A stretch of 64,000 nt of DNA from 21-14-0-10-47-8 sp966211795 (GTDB lineage: Bacteria > Bdellovibrionota > Bdellovibrionia > Bdellovibrionales > Bdellovibrionaceae). Both the position numbers and the translations under genes were made by a program. Under the pieces are notes generated by a model, which was not told the DNA's origin, did no database searches, and worked only from the letters and a program-made list of their open reading frames with translations. Position 1 is the first letter of the stretch. Each line of letters starts with the position of its first letter. The stretch is from assembly GCA_966211795.1 (NCBI GenBank), contig CBIHNW010000007.1, positions 124,001-188,000 on the forward strand, read 5' to 3'. Shown here piece after piece: positions 24,896 to 33,676 of this stretch.

Positions 24896-25177
24896 ATGCT
24901 GAAGCAAACGGACCAGGGAGTGGAAATCTCCCTTTACATCCAACCTGGCGCCTCAAAGACAGAACTGACCGGTGAGCACAATGGCCTGCTGAAAATCAAA
25001 ATCAAAGCTCCACCGGTCGACGGCAAGGCGAATGCCGAGGTCATTGAATTTTTGAGCCATCAGCTGGGCATTCCAAAGCGACAGATTGAACTTCTCAAAG
25101 GCGACAAATCTCGTGATAAAAAAATTCGCGTGACCGGCATTTCTTTGCAACAGATCCGCAAATTGCTTCTCAAATAG
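24896..25177 (+). CDS. yggU: YggU family (DUF167) protein
   Basis: 93 residues with the DUF167 hallmarks: the IQPGASKTEL strand near the N-terminus, then KIKAPPVDGKANAEVIEFL and the K-x-x-x-x-L-KGDKSRDKKIRV end. The family is small, cytoplasmic and widely conserved, of unknown function, and often lies beside yggS, yggT or divIVA. It follows divIVA by 62 bases on the same strand and probably shares its transcript. The length is normal. Confidence 0.93.
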   Translation: MLKQTDQGVEISLYIQPGASKTELTGEHNGLLKIKIKAPPVDGKANAEVIEFLSHQLGIPKRQIELLKGDKSRDKKIRVTGISLQQIRKLLLK

Positions 25178-25378
25178 GCATCAGAAAATTGACCTGCCAT
25201 AACTGAGAATCTTGGGTTGAAAAAAAATCGTCTCAAAATGTAAAGGTCGCATTAAGTTCGCCGCCATCTCCGTCAGGCTCTCACTGTTTCGCTTTAGCGC
25301 GTCCGGATAAACAAATTTTAATCCGGCATTCAGCTGGTTTTTAATCTCCCCTGCCATACTTGAAGGCAGGAGGTTTCA

Positions 25379-25699
25379 ATGAAAACCAAAATGATGATCT
25401 TGATCCTGAGCGCTTGCACTTTCTCAATGGCCCACGCGGCTGATACCAAGGACCAAATGAAAGCGAAAGTTGGCGCCGATAAAGACCAAGTCAACACTGC
25501 TTGCGCGACTGATGCGCAAAACCTGGGTTGCGCTGGCAAAACCGTTGGCCACGATCTCTTAAAGTGCATGCACGCAGCAAAAAGAGAGAAAAAGGATTAT
25601 AAATTTCAAGATTCTTGCAAAACAGCCATGCAGACGTTCCATGGCGATAAAGATACTTTGAAAGCTGAACGAGAAGCCGAAAAAGCTGAGAAAAAATAA
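25379..25699 (+). CDS. Small secreted cysteine-containing protein
   Basis: 106 residues with a signal peptide (MKTKMMILILSACTFSMAHAA, cleavage near 21) and a very hydrophilic, Lys/Asp-rich mature part. Four mature cysteines, in TACATD, LGCAG, KCMHA and DSCKTA, are evenly spaced and may form two disulfides. The final ~20 residues are almost only Lys, Glu and Ala. AGGAGG precedes the ATG. The gene has its own terminator and is monocistronic. No enzyme family is recognised; the helical, cysteine-paired plan suggests a small periplasmic binding or stress protein, which is inference. Confidence 0.75.
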   Translation: MKTKMMILILSACTFSMAHAADTKDQMKAKVGADKDQVNTACATDAQNLGCAGKTVGHDLLKCMHAAKREKKDYKFQDSCKTAMQTFHGDKDTLKAEREAEKAEKK

Positions 25700-25724
25700 T
25701 CTCACTTCGCCCCTCCCAAAAAAC

Positions 25725-25758
25725 AAAGAGAGTGAGTCTTTCAACTCACTCTCTTTTT
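25725..25758. terminator. Bidirectional rho-independent terminator
   Basis: AAAGAGAGTGAG and CTCACTCTCTTT form a 12-bp stem with an 8-base loop. The plus strand continues with T residues and the minus strand with TTTGTTTTTT. It can therefore end both the small secreted-protein gene on the left and the thioredoxin gene on the right. Confidence 0.9.
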
Positions 25759-25800
25759 ATTTCCAGTCTTAAGAAAAGCTCACGAATCAAAATAAAATGC

Positions 25801-26229
25801 TCAATTTAAGATCTGAGAAATCATCGCTTCCGGCAACACTCCCGATTCGCGTTTTATTTCTTTTCCCTGTCTGAACACGATCGTGGTTGGAATACCCCGA
25901 ATCCCAAGCTCATTGCTAAGACTTGGATTCGCTTCGGTGTCGATCTTCAAGAATACCGCATCATTGGCACCATCTTTCGAGGCTCTCTCAAAAACCGGAG
26001 AATACATCCGGCAAGGACCGCACCAACTGGCCCAAAAATCGACAATCACGGGCTTATCAGCTTTGGCTAATATGCGTTTGAAGCCTTGAGCTGAAACTTG
26101 ACTGACAAGACCATGAAAATTCAAACCAGCACCGCATTTTCCGCAGTTCGCTTTCTGTACTAAAGCTTTTTCGCCATCAACTCTGTTGAGCGAATCACAT
26201 TTTTCACAAATTGTAAGAGTCTTTCCCAT
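25801..26229 (-). CDS. trxC: Thioredoxin 2 with N-terminal zinc ribbon
   Basis: A 142-residue disulfide reductase of the TrxC type. The N-terminal zinc site is formed by Cys8-x2-Cys11 and Cys29-x2-Cys32, and the thioredoxin domain carries WCGPC (Cys70, Cys73) and the cis-proline loop GIRGIPT. TrxC proteins serve in oxidative stress, so this may be the electron donor for the peroxidase encoded near the left end. ATG 26229 follows AAAGGA with good spacing; the open frame continues nine codons further upstream without support. It shares a bidirectional terminator with the gene on its left. Confidence 0.94.
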   Translation of the reverse strand: MGKTLTICEKCDSLNRVDGEKALVQKANCGKCGAGLNFHGLVSQVSAQGFKRILAKADKPVIVDFWASWCGPCRMYSPVFERASKDGANDAVFLKIDTEANPSLSNELGIRGIPTTIVFRQGKEIKRESGVLPEAMISQILN

Positions 26230-26350
26230 CAAGAAATCCTTTCGGTGCTCCGACATGGATCGCCTTTTCGCAGGATTAAATATGGAGTTTATTTAGAATT
26301 CGTCAAGGCGTGATGAATACCAATCGGCAGACAAATGCCAATAAGCCAAG

Positions 26351-26713
26351 CTATCGGCGCTGATTCTTTTCAGCTTCCATTTCAGCTAATATTTCTTGCC
26401 ATCCGCCAATGACAAAACAAACATTGATATAACCATCATCGGTCAGCGCTTGCGCCAATGCTTTGGACTGAATGCCATCCTGATCCAAAACAACAATCGG
26501 GTCTTGCTTGCGAGCTTTCCGCTCGGACAATGCAGCGAGCGCTGATTCCATTTCAAGCTTTTCGAGCACCAAGGAAAAGTTGCGGATGTGCATCTTCTCC
26601 ATCACACCGTAAGCCGATTCGATATCGACCGCGGTGCGAAGTAAGAAAAAGGGCACGCGTCCCCGAACCAGATTCTCGAATTGAAAAGACCCAATGGGCA
26701 AAGCTTGATTCAT
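26351..26713 (-). CDS. Rhodanese-like protein without the catalytic cysteine
   Basis: 120 residues with a rhodanese fold layout: an N-terminal L-V-RGRVPFFLLR strand, a central helix, PIVVLDQDGIQSKALAQAL at the active loop, and the closing NVCFVIGGWQEI strand-helix. In active sulfurtransferases the loop reads C-x-x-G-x-R/S; here the cysteine position is Asp (LDQDG). The protein is therefore probably a binding or regulatory domain rather than a sulfurtransferase. The gene lies 16 bases downstream of the secreted His/Cys protein gene on the same strand. Cytoplasmic. Confidence 0.7.
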   Translation of the reverse strand: MNQALPIGSFQFENLVRGRVPFFLLRTAVDIESAYGVMEKMHIRNFSLVLEKLEMESALAALSERKARKQDPIVVLDQDGIQSKALAQALTDDGYINVCFVIGGWQEILAEMEAEKNQRR

Positions 26714-26729
26714 GCAAATCGGTATAATC

Positions 26730-27431
26730 CTATCGAGAAGGAAAAGCCAATTCTTTTAAAACCAAAGGCAGCAAGTCCCGAATCCAGAGCTTCGCACCCC
26801 GAGTTCCAACAAACTCGATCGAAGTTCTTCGCGTGATCGCTTCTTTATAATAATTGTCACTGTCGCAAGATGCGATGACGACCTTCTTCAGGCGCCCTGC
26901 CTCGACAGAATTTAGAAACAGCGGTTTCAAAGTAAATCGATCACCGAAGAAGGGGCCGAGCCCCAAGCCGAGACCGAGACGGGAATGCCCGAGATAAATG
27001 AATTCATCGAACTGACCCATATTTTTTTCCAGATCGTCTTTCAGTCTCTCTGAGTTTTGCAATTGCTCGGCACACACAACGCTGCGAACGGTTTGCCGAA
27101 GATCCTCTTGAGGACACGAGACATTGGCGTTGATAAGAGTGACCGCCCGTCGTTGATGAGCCTGAATCCACCGAGACGCATTTTGAAGATCTTTTTGTGG
27201 ATCCAAAACAAAATCATTCAATTTCAGAAACTCGACGATTTCCGTTTCGACCTGTTTTGCCATGCTGAAATAGTACCGGTGCGAAAGCAATCCCTTGATG
27301 CCGTCAACATGGTTGTCATCCGCGTAACCGACCACGATCAAAATTTCTTTCATCTCGGATTGGGCGAAAGAAAGCTGCGGCCTGAAAAGACCGCAGCCCA
27401 AAAAAATGAGAGCGAAAAACAATGGTTTCAT
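26730..27431 (-). CDS. Secreted protein with a possible caspase-like His/Cys pair
   Basis: 233 residues from ATG 27431, one base past the stop of the upstream gene, so translation is coupled; the frame is open further upstream but would overlap that gene. A signal peptide (MKPLFFALIFLGCGLF, cleavage near SFAQ24) is followed by an alpha/beta domain: EILIVVGYADD strand, helices, AVTLINANV, then FDEFIYLGHSR with His149 and KKVVIASCDSDNYY with Cys189. Strand-His-Gly-rich loop-strand-Cys-Asp is the plan of CHAT/caspase-like peptidases, but the match is only of this type. A Gly-Leu repeat follows the histidine. Function unproven. Confidence 0.65.
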   Translation of the reverse strand: MKPLFFALIFLGCGLFRPQLSFAQSEMKEILIVVGYADDNHVDGIKGLLSHRYYFSMAKQVETEIVEFLKLNDFVLDPQKDLQNASRWIQAHQRRAVTLINANVSCPQEDLRQTVRSVVCAEQLQNSERLKDDLEKNMGQFDEFIYLGHSRLGLGLGLGPFFGDRFTLKPLFLNSVEAGRLKKVVIASCDSDNYYKEAITRRTSIEFVGTRGAKLWIRDLLPLVLKELAFPSR

Positions 27432-27432
27432 C

Positions 27433-27948
27433 TTAATCTGCAGAAGTGTCCAAGTAAGGATGAACTTCCGAACTGTTATCCGTAAAATCCGCGCATTTTC
27501 GAACACCCTTCAACTGCAGGCCTTCCGCCAGTTGCTTCAAGTTGATCTGAAGTTTCTGTTGCGCATTTGCAAACGCGTTGTTTTCAACGATGTGACCAAT
27601 TTGCCCGGCTGTCCCGACAAACTTTGCCGTTTCGAAGACGCCACAAACAATATTGTCACAGTAACCACCGGAAACTCTATCCGAGGAAATTCCAGAAATT
27701 GAATACTGAACAATCTCATCATTCTTGAGACGAAAGGCGACTTTCAATGTGCGTTCAGCATAATCGGGAACAGCGTACTGTCCCATGTTTGTCAGATCAG
27801 AATCGACACTTGATAAAGCTCGAAGACAAGCTGTCTGCTCAAGCTTTGGGTCATTCAAGATGGAAGCCACATCTTGCGCCGCTGATGCCTGTAATGAGGT
27901 CGCCAAGACCAAGCTCAGGCCCAGTAAGTTCGTGAGGTTCTTTTTCAT
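27433..27948 (-). CDS. Small secreted protein of unknown function
   Basis: 171 residues from ATG 27948, preceded by AAGGAG; the frame runs upstream to 28005 without support. Signal peptide MKKNLTNLLGLSLVLATSL with cleavage near ASAA25. The mature part has four cysteines (TACLRA, GYCDN, IVCGVF, RKCADF), a beta-rich centre (TLKVAFRLKNDEIVQYSISG) and a helical C-terminal third. It is the first gene of a tight minus-strand set with the His/Cys protein and the rhodanese-like gene. I recognise no family. Periplasmic location is well supported. Confidence 0.7.
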   Translation of the reverse strand: MKKNLTNLLGLSLVLATSLQASAAQDVASILNDPKLEQTACLRALSSVDSDLTNMGQYAVPDYAERTLKVAFRLKNDEIVQYSISGISSDRVSGGYCDNIVCGVFETAKFVGTAGQIGHIVENNAFANAQQKLQINLKQLAEGLQLKGVRKCADFTDNSSEVHPYLDTSAD

Positions 27949-28094
27949 AAATTCTCCTTCTTCTTCGCGATTTTTTTCGCTGATAGGGGTGTTTTGGGGG
28001 TGCACTCAACTTACTTGCTGCTGCGCATTAATTCTCTATCTATAATTTAAATTTTGGCGGGATTTCGATACAGCTTTGTAAAAGCTAGTCTATA

Positions 28095-28110
28095 AGTAAT
28101 TGAAATTACT
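28095..28110. promoter_or_regulatory. Short palindrome in the 290-base intergenic region
   Basis: AGTAATT-GA-AATTACT is a perfect 7-bp inverted repeat in AT-rich DNA, flanked by CTAGT and ACTAG. The 27949-28239 gap holds no gene. It contains the promoter of the secreted-protein operon to the left and the downstream end of the MFS gene to the right. An operator role is possible, but no regulator is adjacent. Confidence 0.35.
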
Positions 28111-28239
28111 AGAGATATTAATTTCCGCAAAACTGGTGGCAATGTGGTCGGAATTCGAAAATGGAATGGAAGGAAAAGATCTTAAAAGGTTTTAAGTGAT
28201 CAATCGAACATATTTAAAAACAGTCCGCCGTTCGCCGAA

Positions 28240-29451
28240 TCAAGCCTTCAGCGCTGAATTCGGCAGACGCGCAAAGTTCGCAAAGACAATTCCGAGCGCC
28301 ACACACGCAATCAGACTGCCGCTGATAAACGGAGAGACCATGCCGACATGTTGGTACAACCAACCGCCCGTTGCCGGTCCAATGATTCGCCCCAATGACG
28401 CCGTCCCTTGAGTCGTTCCCAAAACTTCGCCTTGCTCTTTCGGATCCGCGAGCAAACTGATGCTCCCCATCGTCGACGGGTTGGTGAAGCTGTAACCAAA
28501 AGCTAATAAGGTCTGCGAGACCGCCAAGATCCAAATCTCTGTGGACACCGAGATCAAGGCCAAAGCCACGGCCATCAAGGACAGACCCGCGACCAACATT
28601 TTCTTCTCGCCCACTTTCGGCAGCATCCGGCGCACCAAAAAGCCTTGCGAAATAATCGTGATCAATCCGATGTAGGCGAAACCAAAGCTCACTTCTTTCA
28701 CCGTCCATTGAAACCGATCACCAACGAAGAGCACGAGAGTCGCTTCCATCGTCGACATCGCCAGCGACGTCAGAAAGAAAACCCCAATCAAGCGGCCCAA
28801 CAAACCCAATCGCAAGTAACGAAACAGTCTCTCAAAACGATGTCGCTGCTCTTGATGAACGGCCTTGGCGCTCAAAGACTCTTTCAAAAATTTCAGACCA
28901 AAAAGAAAATTCAAGACACACAAGAGCGACACTCCATAAGCCGCAAAGCTGGTATCAAAATGTGGTGCCGAAGAAATATGTCCGCCCCACAACGCTAAGC
29001 CACCGCCCAACGCTGGCCCCACCAAAAATCCCAAGCCAAAAGCGGCACCCAAAAGCGCCATGCCTTTCGATCGTTCTTGCGGAGGAGTGATGTCCGAAAT
29101 GTACGCCGAGGCCGTCGAAATGCTGGCGCCGAAAAATCCCGCCATCATGCGAGCGACAAATAACATCTCGATACTGCGGGCTAGACCAAAGGCGATGTAA
29201 GTGAAAAATTCGCCGATCAAACAAAACAGCAAAATGGGCCGACGTCCGTACCGATCGCTCAACCGTCCCCAGAAAGGGGCAAAAAGAAATTGCATGAACG
29301 AATACACCGACAGCAGCAGCCCCACCTGAAAGCCCGAAGCCCCAAAATTTTTGGCCAGCATCGGTGTGATCGGGATGATGACACCGAACCCGACCAAGTA
29401 AAGGAATACGGTGACGAAGATAATAGCGAGCTGAGATTTTTTTGCTTCCAT
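28240..29451 (-). CDS. Major facilitator superfamily multidrug-type exporter
   Basis: 403 residues with twelve predicted membrane segments. The loop between helices 2 and 3 has the MFS signature GRLSDRYGRRP, and helix 5 carries the antiporter motif LGAAFGLGFLVGPALGG, as in DHA1 drug-proton antiporters (TetA/Bmr group). The central loop is basic (HQEQRHRFERLF). The substrate cannot be read from sequence. It is divergent from the outer-membrane barrel gene with only 27 bases between the start codons, so their promoters must overlap each other or the coding ends, which suggests joint control. Confidence 0.92.
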   Translation of the reverse strand: MEAKKSQLAIIFVTVFLYLVGFGVIIPITPMLAKNFGASGFQVGLLLSVYSFMQFLFAPFWGRLSDRYGRRPILLFCLIGEFFTYIAFGLARSIEMLFVARMMAGFFGASISTASAYISDITPPQERSKGMALLGAAFGLGFLVGPALGGGLALWGGHISSAPHFDTSFAAYGVSLLCVLNFLFGLKFLKESLSAKAVHQEQRHRFERLFRYLRLGLLGRLIGVFFLTSLAMSTMEATLVLFVGDRFQWTVKEVSFGFAYIGLITIISQGFLVRRMLPKVGEKKMLVAGLSLMAVALALISVSTEIWILAVSQTLLAFGYSFTNPSTMGSISLLADPKEQGEVLGTTQGTASLGRIIGPATGGWLYQHVGMVSPFISGSLIACVALGIVFANFARLPNSALKA

Positions 29452-29478
29452 GGCGGCTTCAAGGCATAATCAAAAGGC

Positions 29479-30651
29479 ATGAAATTGTCAGTTCTTTTGT
29501 TCATCCTGGTGAGCTCAACGCTCTTGCTTTGTCCGGACCGATCGCACGCGCAACTTCCGCTCTACGACGAAGCAGGCCGCAGCTATCATCTGGGCCGCTG
29601 GCAATTCGATGTGCAAGAGACCTACTATCAAGCGACGGCCAACTATAAAAGCTCTGGCGGCGAATACAACGAATTGCCATCGGGCTACAGTTACACTTTG
29701 CTCGACACCGATTTCGGTGTCCGCTGGGTTCCGAAAGAACGCTGGGCCATGTATCTCAGCTCGCGCGTCAGCAATGCCGAAAGCAATAACAATCTCAGCA
29801 CCCGACGCAACAGCAGCTTGACTCAGGCAACGATCGGCACGGATTTTCTTTTCTACACCAGCAAACGCTTTGATCTTTACCCTGATCTTTCGCTCACCGT
29901 TCCCTTCCAACGCGTGGAAACAACTGGCGACGAAGTCTTGAACGGTGAAGGCACAATGGAAGTCTCGGGGAAAATCGTGGGCCGCATGAATTGGGGCCGC
30001 TTCGATCCCTTCGCTTTCGTCGGATTCACTTATCGTGATGACGATCGCTCGTCCCTGCTTCCCTATGGCGCCGGTGCCGAACTGCAGTTCTCGAGTTGGC
30101 GCCTGGGTGGCGAAGTTCGTGGTTACCAGAGCGTGACCGATGACAAGGACACGAAAAATCCTTACCAACGCGAAGTCGTTTCTTTGCGCAATGGAAATGC
30201 GCTCCGCTATTACGCGGTCAATCCGTCGTTGCTGGAAACGAATTTCTGGCTGCGTGGAAATCTGTCGCAAAAATGGGCGATGAAATTTGGTGGCGGCACC
30301 TCAATCACCGGCGCCAGCACCTCGGCTGGCTGGACGGTGTTTGCGGGACTGACGTTCTCGCCGGAATTCAAATCCAGTCCCAGCACTCCGATCGTGACTC
30401 CGTATCAGCAGGAAACTCCGTCAGAGGATCCAAGCAAATTCCAAGAAGAAACCACCGACGGCGTGGACCAAAATCTTTTCCGAAAGCCTGAGCCACCACC
30501 GCCCGTGCCTCCACCACCTCCTCCTGTGGCTCCAGCTGCGCCAAAACCAAATTCGGACCTGCAGAAGAAATCAATGCAAAAAGAGCTGGATCAAACGACA
30601 TTCCAGATCGAGCTGAAGACCATCAAGAAAAAGAAGAAACGAAAGCATTGA
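29479..30651 (+). CDS. Outer-membrane beta-barrel protein with proline-rich, basic C-terminal tail
   Basis: 390 residues. Signal peptide MKLSVLLFILVSSTLLLC with cleavage near SHAQ25. Residues 30-300 alternate aromatic and polar residues in short strands (WQFDVQETYYQA, AMYLSSRVS, FDPFAFVGFTYRDDD, AMKFGGGTSI), the pattern of a transmembrane barrel. The C-terminal ~90 residues are not barrel: a Pro-rich run near 338-360 leads to a Lys-rich end (KTIKKKKKRKH). That tail would probably lie in the periplasm and could bind peptidoglycan or an inner-membrane partner. It shares a 27-base divergent region with the MFS exporter. An efflux link is inferred. Confidence 0.78.
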   Translation: MKLSVLLFILVSSTLLLCPDRSHAQLPLYDEAGRSYHLGRWQFDVQETYYQATANYKSSGGEYNELPSGYSYTLLDTDFGVRWVPKERWAMYLSSRVSNAESNNNLSTRRNSSLTQATIGTDFLFYTSKRFDLYPDLSLTVPFQRVETTGDEVLNGEGTMEVSGKIVGRMNWGRFDPFAFVGFTYRDDDRSSLLPYGAGAELQFSSWRLGGEVRGYQSVTDDKDTKNPYQREVVSLRNGNALRYYAVNPSLLETNFWLRGNLSQKWAMKFGGGTSITGASTSAGWTVFAGLTFSPEFKSSPSTPIVTPYQQETPSEDPSKFQEETTDGVDQNLFRKPEPPPPVPPPPPPVAPAAPKPNSDLQKKSMQKELDQTTFQIELKTIKKKKKRKH

Positions 30652-30789
30652 TGGGTCCAGGTGCCCTGCCAATCAGGGCCTTCTGACGCAGCCACGGCTT
30701 CCCTGAGCTTGGCAAGTGCCGCAATGTGATAGCTTGAGAGAGCTCCCCTTTTAAGCTACGCTTGCTGGGTCTAACTCCTCGAGGAAAAT

Positions 30790-33477
30790 ATGGCTGAAAA
30801 TTCTAATATTCCTGATCGTTACAGTCCGGCCGAAGTCGAAGATCGCATCTACAAATGGTGGGAGTCTTCGGGCTTCTTCAAAGCGCAAGATCAATCGACC
30901 AAGCCCCCTTATAGCATCATTTTGCCGCCACCGAACGTGACGGGCTTTTTGCATCTGGGTCATGCGTTGGATCACACCATCCAGGACACTTTGGTTCGCT
31001 GGAAGCGCATGAATGGTTTCAACGTCATGTGGCTACCCGGCACCGATCACGCCGGCATCGCGACGCAAGCGGTGGTTGAAAAAGAACTGAAAAAAGAAGG
31101 TGTCACTCGCCATCAATTGGGACGCGAAAAATTCGTCGAAAAAGTATGGGAGTGGAAAAACCAATACGGCAACCGAATCTATTCGCAGATGCGAAAGCTC
31201 GGCGATTCGTGCGATTGGGATCGCGCCGTTTTCACTTTGGACGAAGGCGTATCTAAAGCCGTGCGCAAAGTCTTTGTGTCTCTTTACAAAAAAAGCTCCA
31301 TCTATCGCGGCACTCGACTGGTGAATTGGTCCGGGCCGCTGGAATCGGCGATTTCCGATCTCGAAGTCGAACATCGTCAAATCAAAGGCTCGATCTGGCA
31401 CATTCGCTACGCACTGGAAGATGGCACCGGCACTTTGACCGTGGCGACCACTCGTCCGGAAACTCTTTTGGGCGACACTGCCTTGTGCGTGAATCCAGAT
31501 GACGAGCGGTACAAGCACTTGATCGGCAAAAACGCGATCCTGCCAATCCTGGGTCGCAAGATTCCGATCATCGCCGACACTTACGTCGATAAAGCTTTCG
31601 GTTCGGGCGTGGTGAAAATCACTCCGGCCCATGATTTCAACGATTACAAAATCGGAAAAACGCACAACCTGCCGTTCATCAACATCTTGACCAAAAAAGC
31701 TGAGATGAACGAAAACGCCGGGCCTTACAAGGGGCTCAAGGTTCAAGAAGCCCGCAAGCGCATTCTGGAAGATCTGAAATCACAAGGTCTGCTTGAAAAA
31801 GAAGAGCCGCACACTTTGAATGTCGGTCACTGCTCGCGCACCGGCGCGGTGGTCGAGCCCTTCTTGTCGGATCAGTGGTTCATGAAAATGGATCAGCTCT
31901 CGATTCCCGCAAAGCGCGTGGCCGAAAGCGGAACCATCCAGTTCGAACCGGAAAGTTGGACCAAGGTTTACCTGCACTGGATGAACATCATCGAAGATTG
32001 GTGCATCTCGCGCCAATTGTGGTGGGGTCACCAGATTCCGGCTTGGTACTGTGAAGATTGCAATCACATTACGGTCTCCGAAGTCGATCCCAGCGAATGT
32101 GAAAGCTGCAAAAGCAAAAAGATCAAACAAGACGAAGACGTTTTGGACACTTGGTTCAGTTCTGCTTTGTGGCCTTTCTCAACCATGGGATGGCCGAAAG
32201 AAACCGAGACCATGAAGACCTTCTACCCAACCAGCGTGTTGGTGACCGGTCACGATATCTTGTTCTTCTGGGTGGCCCGCATGATCATGATGGGTCTCGA
32301 ATTCATGCGAGATGTTCCGTTCCGCAAAGTTTACCTGCACGGCCTGATCCGCGATTCGCAAGGCCGCAAGATGAGCAAGTCCCTCGGAAACTCGGTCGAT
32401 CCGCTCGAGATGATCGAAAAGTACGGTGCCGATGCTCTGCGCTTTACATTCTTGGCGCACGTTTATAGCGGCAAAGACATCAAGTTCAGCGAGCAACGCC
32501 TGGAAGGCTACCGCAACTTCATGAACAAGCTCTGGAATGCGACCCGCTTCTCGCTGGCAGCCTTGCAAGATTTCAAAGTGCCGGCTGATGGCGCGAAAGC
32601 CTTGCCTGCCAAAGCCAACATTTCCGTCTTTGATCAATGGTTGATTTACAAACTGGCACAGGTCGAAAAAACTGTTGAAGATGCGCTCGAGCAAGATCGC
32701 TTCGCCGACGCCGCCAACTCGCTTTACCAATTCGTTTGGTACGAGTTCTGTGATTGGTACATCGAATTTATCAAACCGATCGTCAACGGCCCCGCAGGTG
32801 ATGAACGCACGGCCACGCAATTGGTGTTAGCGCAGGCCCTGAACCGCGTGATGCGTTTGCTTCACCCGTTCATCCCCTTCATCACCGAAGAGCTCTACCA
32901 AAAACTTCCGATCAAAGATGGTGTCTTGATGCTGGACGTTTACCCGAATCCTCGAAAGGACAAAGAATTTTTGGCCTTCGGATCCGAATCCGCCGCTTTC
33001 GAAATTGATTTGGTGAAAGAGGTGCTCTCTGCCATTCGCAACATCCGCGGTGAAAACCGCATCAGCCCAGCCGAGAAGATCACGGTTCGTTTGGCACCGG
33101 GCGATGACACGGTCCAAAAGGTTCTGTCTCACAACCGAAACGCGATTTTGACGATCGGCCGCATCGGCACGCTGGATATCGGCGTTGAAGGCAACCTGTC
33201 CAAATGCGCTGTGGCACCGGTCGCCATCAAGGATTCTAGCGTCAAGGTGATCATCCCGCTGGAAGGACTGGTGAATATCGAAGAAGAGATCAAGCGAATC
33301 CAAAAGTCGCTGGAAAAGCTCAATAAAGATATCGCCCAGCTTTCGGGACGCCTGGCCAACGAAAACTTTGTCAAAAACGCTGCCGAAGAGGTGGTGGAAG
33401 CCGACAAACAATTGTTGGAACAAAGCCGCCAACAGCTCAAGTCCCTGCAAGAAGCCCTCGCGCGCCTCCAACAATAG
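30790..33477 (+). CDS. valS: Valyl-tRNA synthetase
   Basis: 895 residues, class I aminoacyl-tRNA synthetase, cytoplasmic. HIGH motif HLGH at 55-58 within PPPNVTGFLHLGHA and KMSKS at 527-531 within GRKMSKSLGN. The editing domain (VATTRPETLLGDTA, around 217-230), the zinc-like CxxC pairs (CEDC and CESC), and the C-terminal coiled coil (LVNIEEEIKRIQKSLEKL to the end) distinguish it from isoleucyl and leucyl enzymes. No T-box or leader is visible upstream; a weak GCCCTG/CAGGGC hairpin lies at 30663-30679. Confidence 0.98.
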   Translation: MAENSNIPDRYSPAEVEDRIYKWWESSGFFKAQDQSTKPPYSIILPPPNVTGFLHLGHALDHTIQDTLVRWKRMNGFNVMWLPGTDHAGIATQAVVEKELKKEGVTRHQLGREKFVEKVWEWKNQYGNRIYSQMRKLGDSCDWDRAVFTLDEGVSKAVRKVFVSLYKKSSIYRGTRLVNWSGPLESAISDLEVEHRQIKGSIWHIRYALEDGTGTLTVATTRPETLLGDTALCVNPDDERYKHLIGKNAILPILGRKIPIIADTYVDKAFGSGVVKITPAHDFNDYKIGKTHNLPFINILTKKAEMNENAGPYKGLKVQEARKRILEDLKSQGLLEKEEPHTLNVGHCSRTGAVVEPFLSDQWFMKMDQLSIPAKRVAESGTIQFEPESWTKVYLHWMNIIEDWCISRQLWWGHQIPAWYCEDCNHITVSEVDPSECESCKSKKIKQDEDVLDTWFSSALWPFSTMGWPKETETMKTFYPTSVLVTGHDILFFWVARMIMMGLEFMRDVPFRKVYLHGLIRDSQGRKMSKSLGNSVDPLEMIEKYGADALRFTFLAHVYSGKDIKFSEQRLEGYRNFMNKLWNATRFSLAALQDFKVPADGAKALPAKANISVFDQWLIYKLAQVEKTVEDALEQDRFADAANSLYQFVWYEFCDWYIEFIKPIVNGPAGDERTATQLVLAQALNRVMRLLHPFIPFITEELYQKLPIKDGVLMLDVYPNPRKDKEFLAFGSESAAFEIDLVKEVLSAIRNIRGENRISPAEKITVRLAPGDDTVQKVLSHNRNAILTIGRIGTLDIGVEGNLSKCAVAPVAIKDSSVKVIIPLEGLVNIEEEIKRIQKSLEKLNKDIAQLSGRLANENFVKNAAEEVVEADKQLLEQSRQQLKSLQEALARLQQ

Positions 33478-33676
33478 GCGCGCCGTCTCAAAGGCTGCTG
33501 CTTCACTTGGCAGTGGCGCCGCCTTGAAACCATCCGAGTGGTTCCAAGACTCAGTTTGGAACTAGGGAATCTGAAGTTCTGATGGCGGCAATCAATTAAA
33601 CTTATTCTGGCTGTAAAAACGGGTTGGTACGGACTTTGATATAGAGACCTCTGTAACCATTTGTTACGGGGGTTTT

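Noticed and set aside
30663..30679. GCCCTG/CAGGGC hairpin as terminator of the barrel gene
   Set aside because: The stem is only 6 bp and is followed by TTCTG rather than a T tract.
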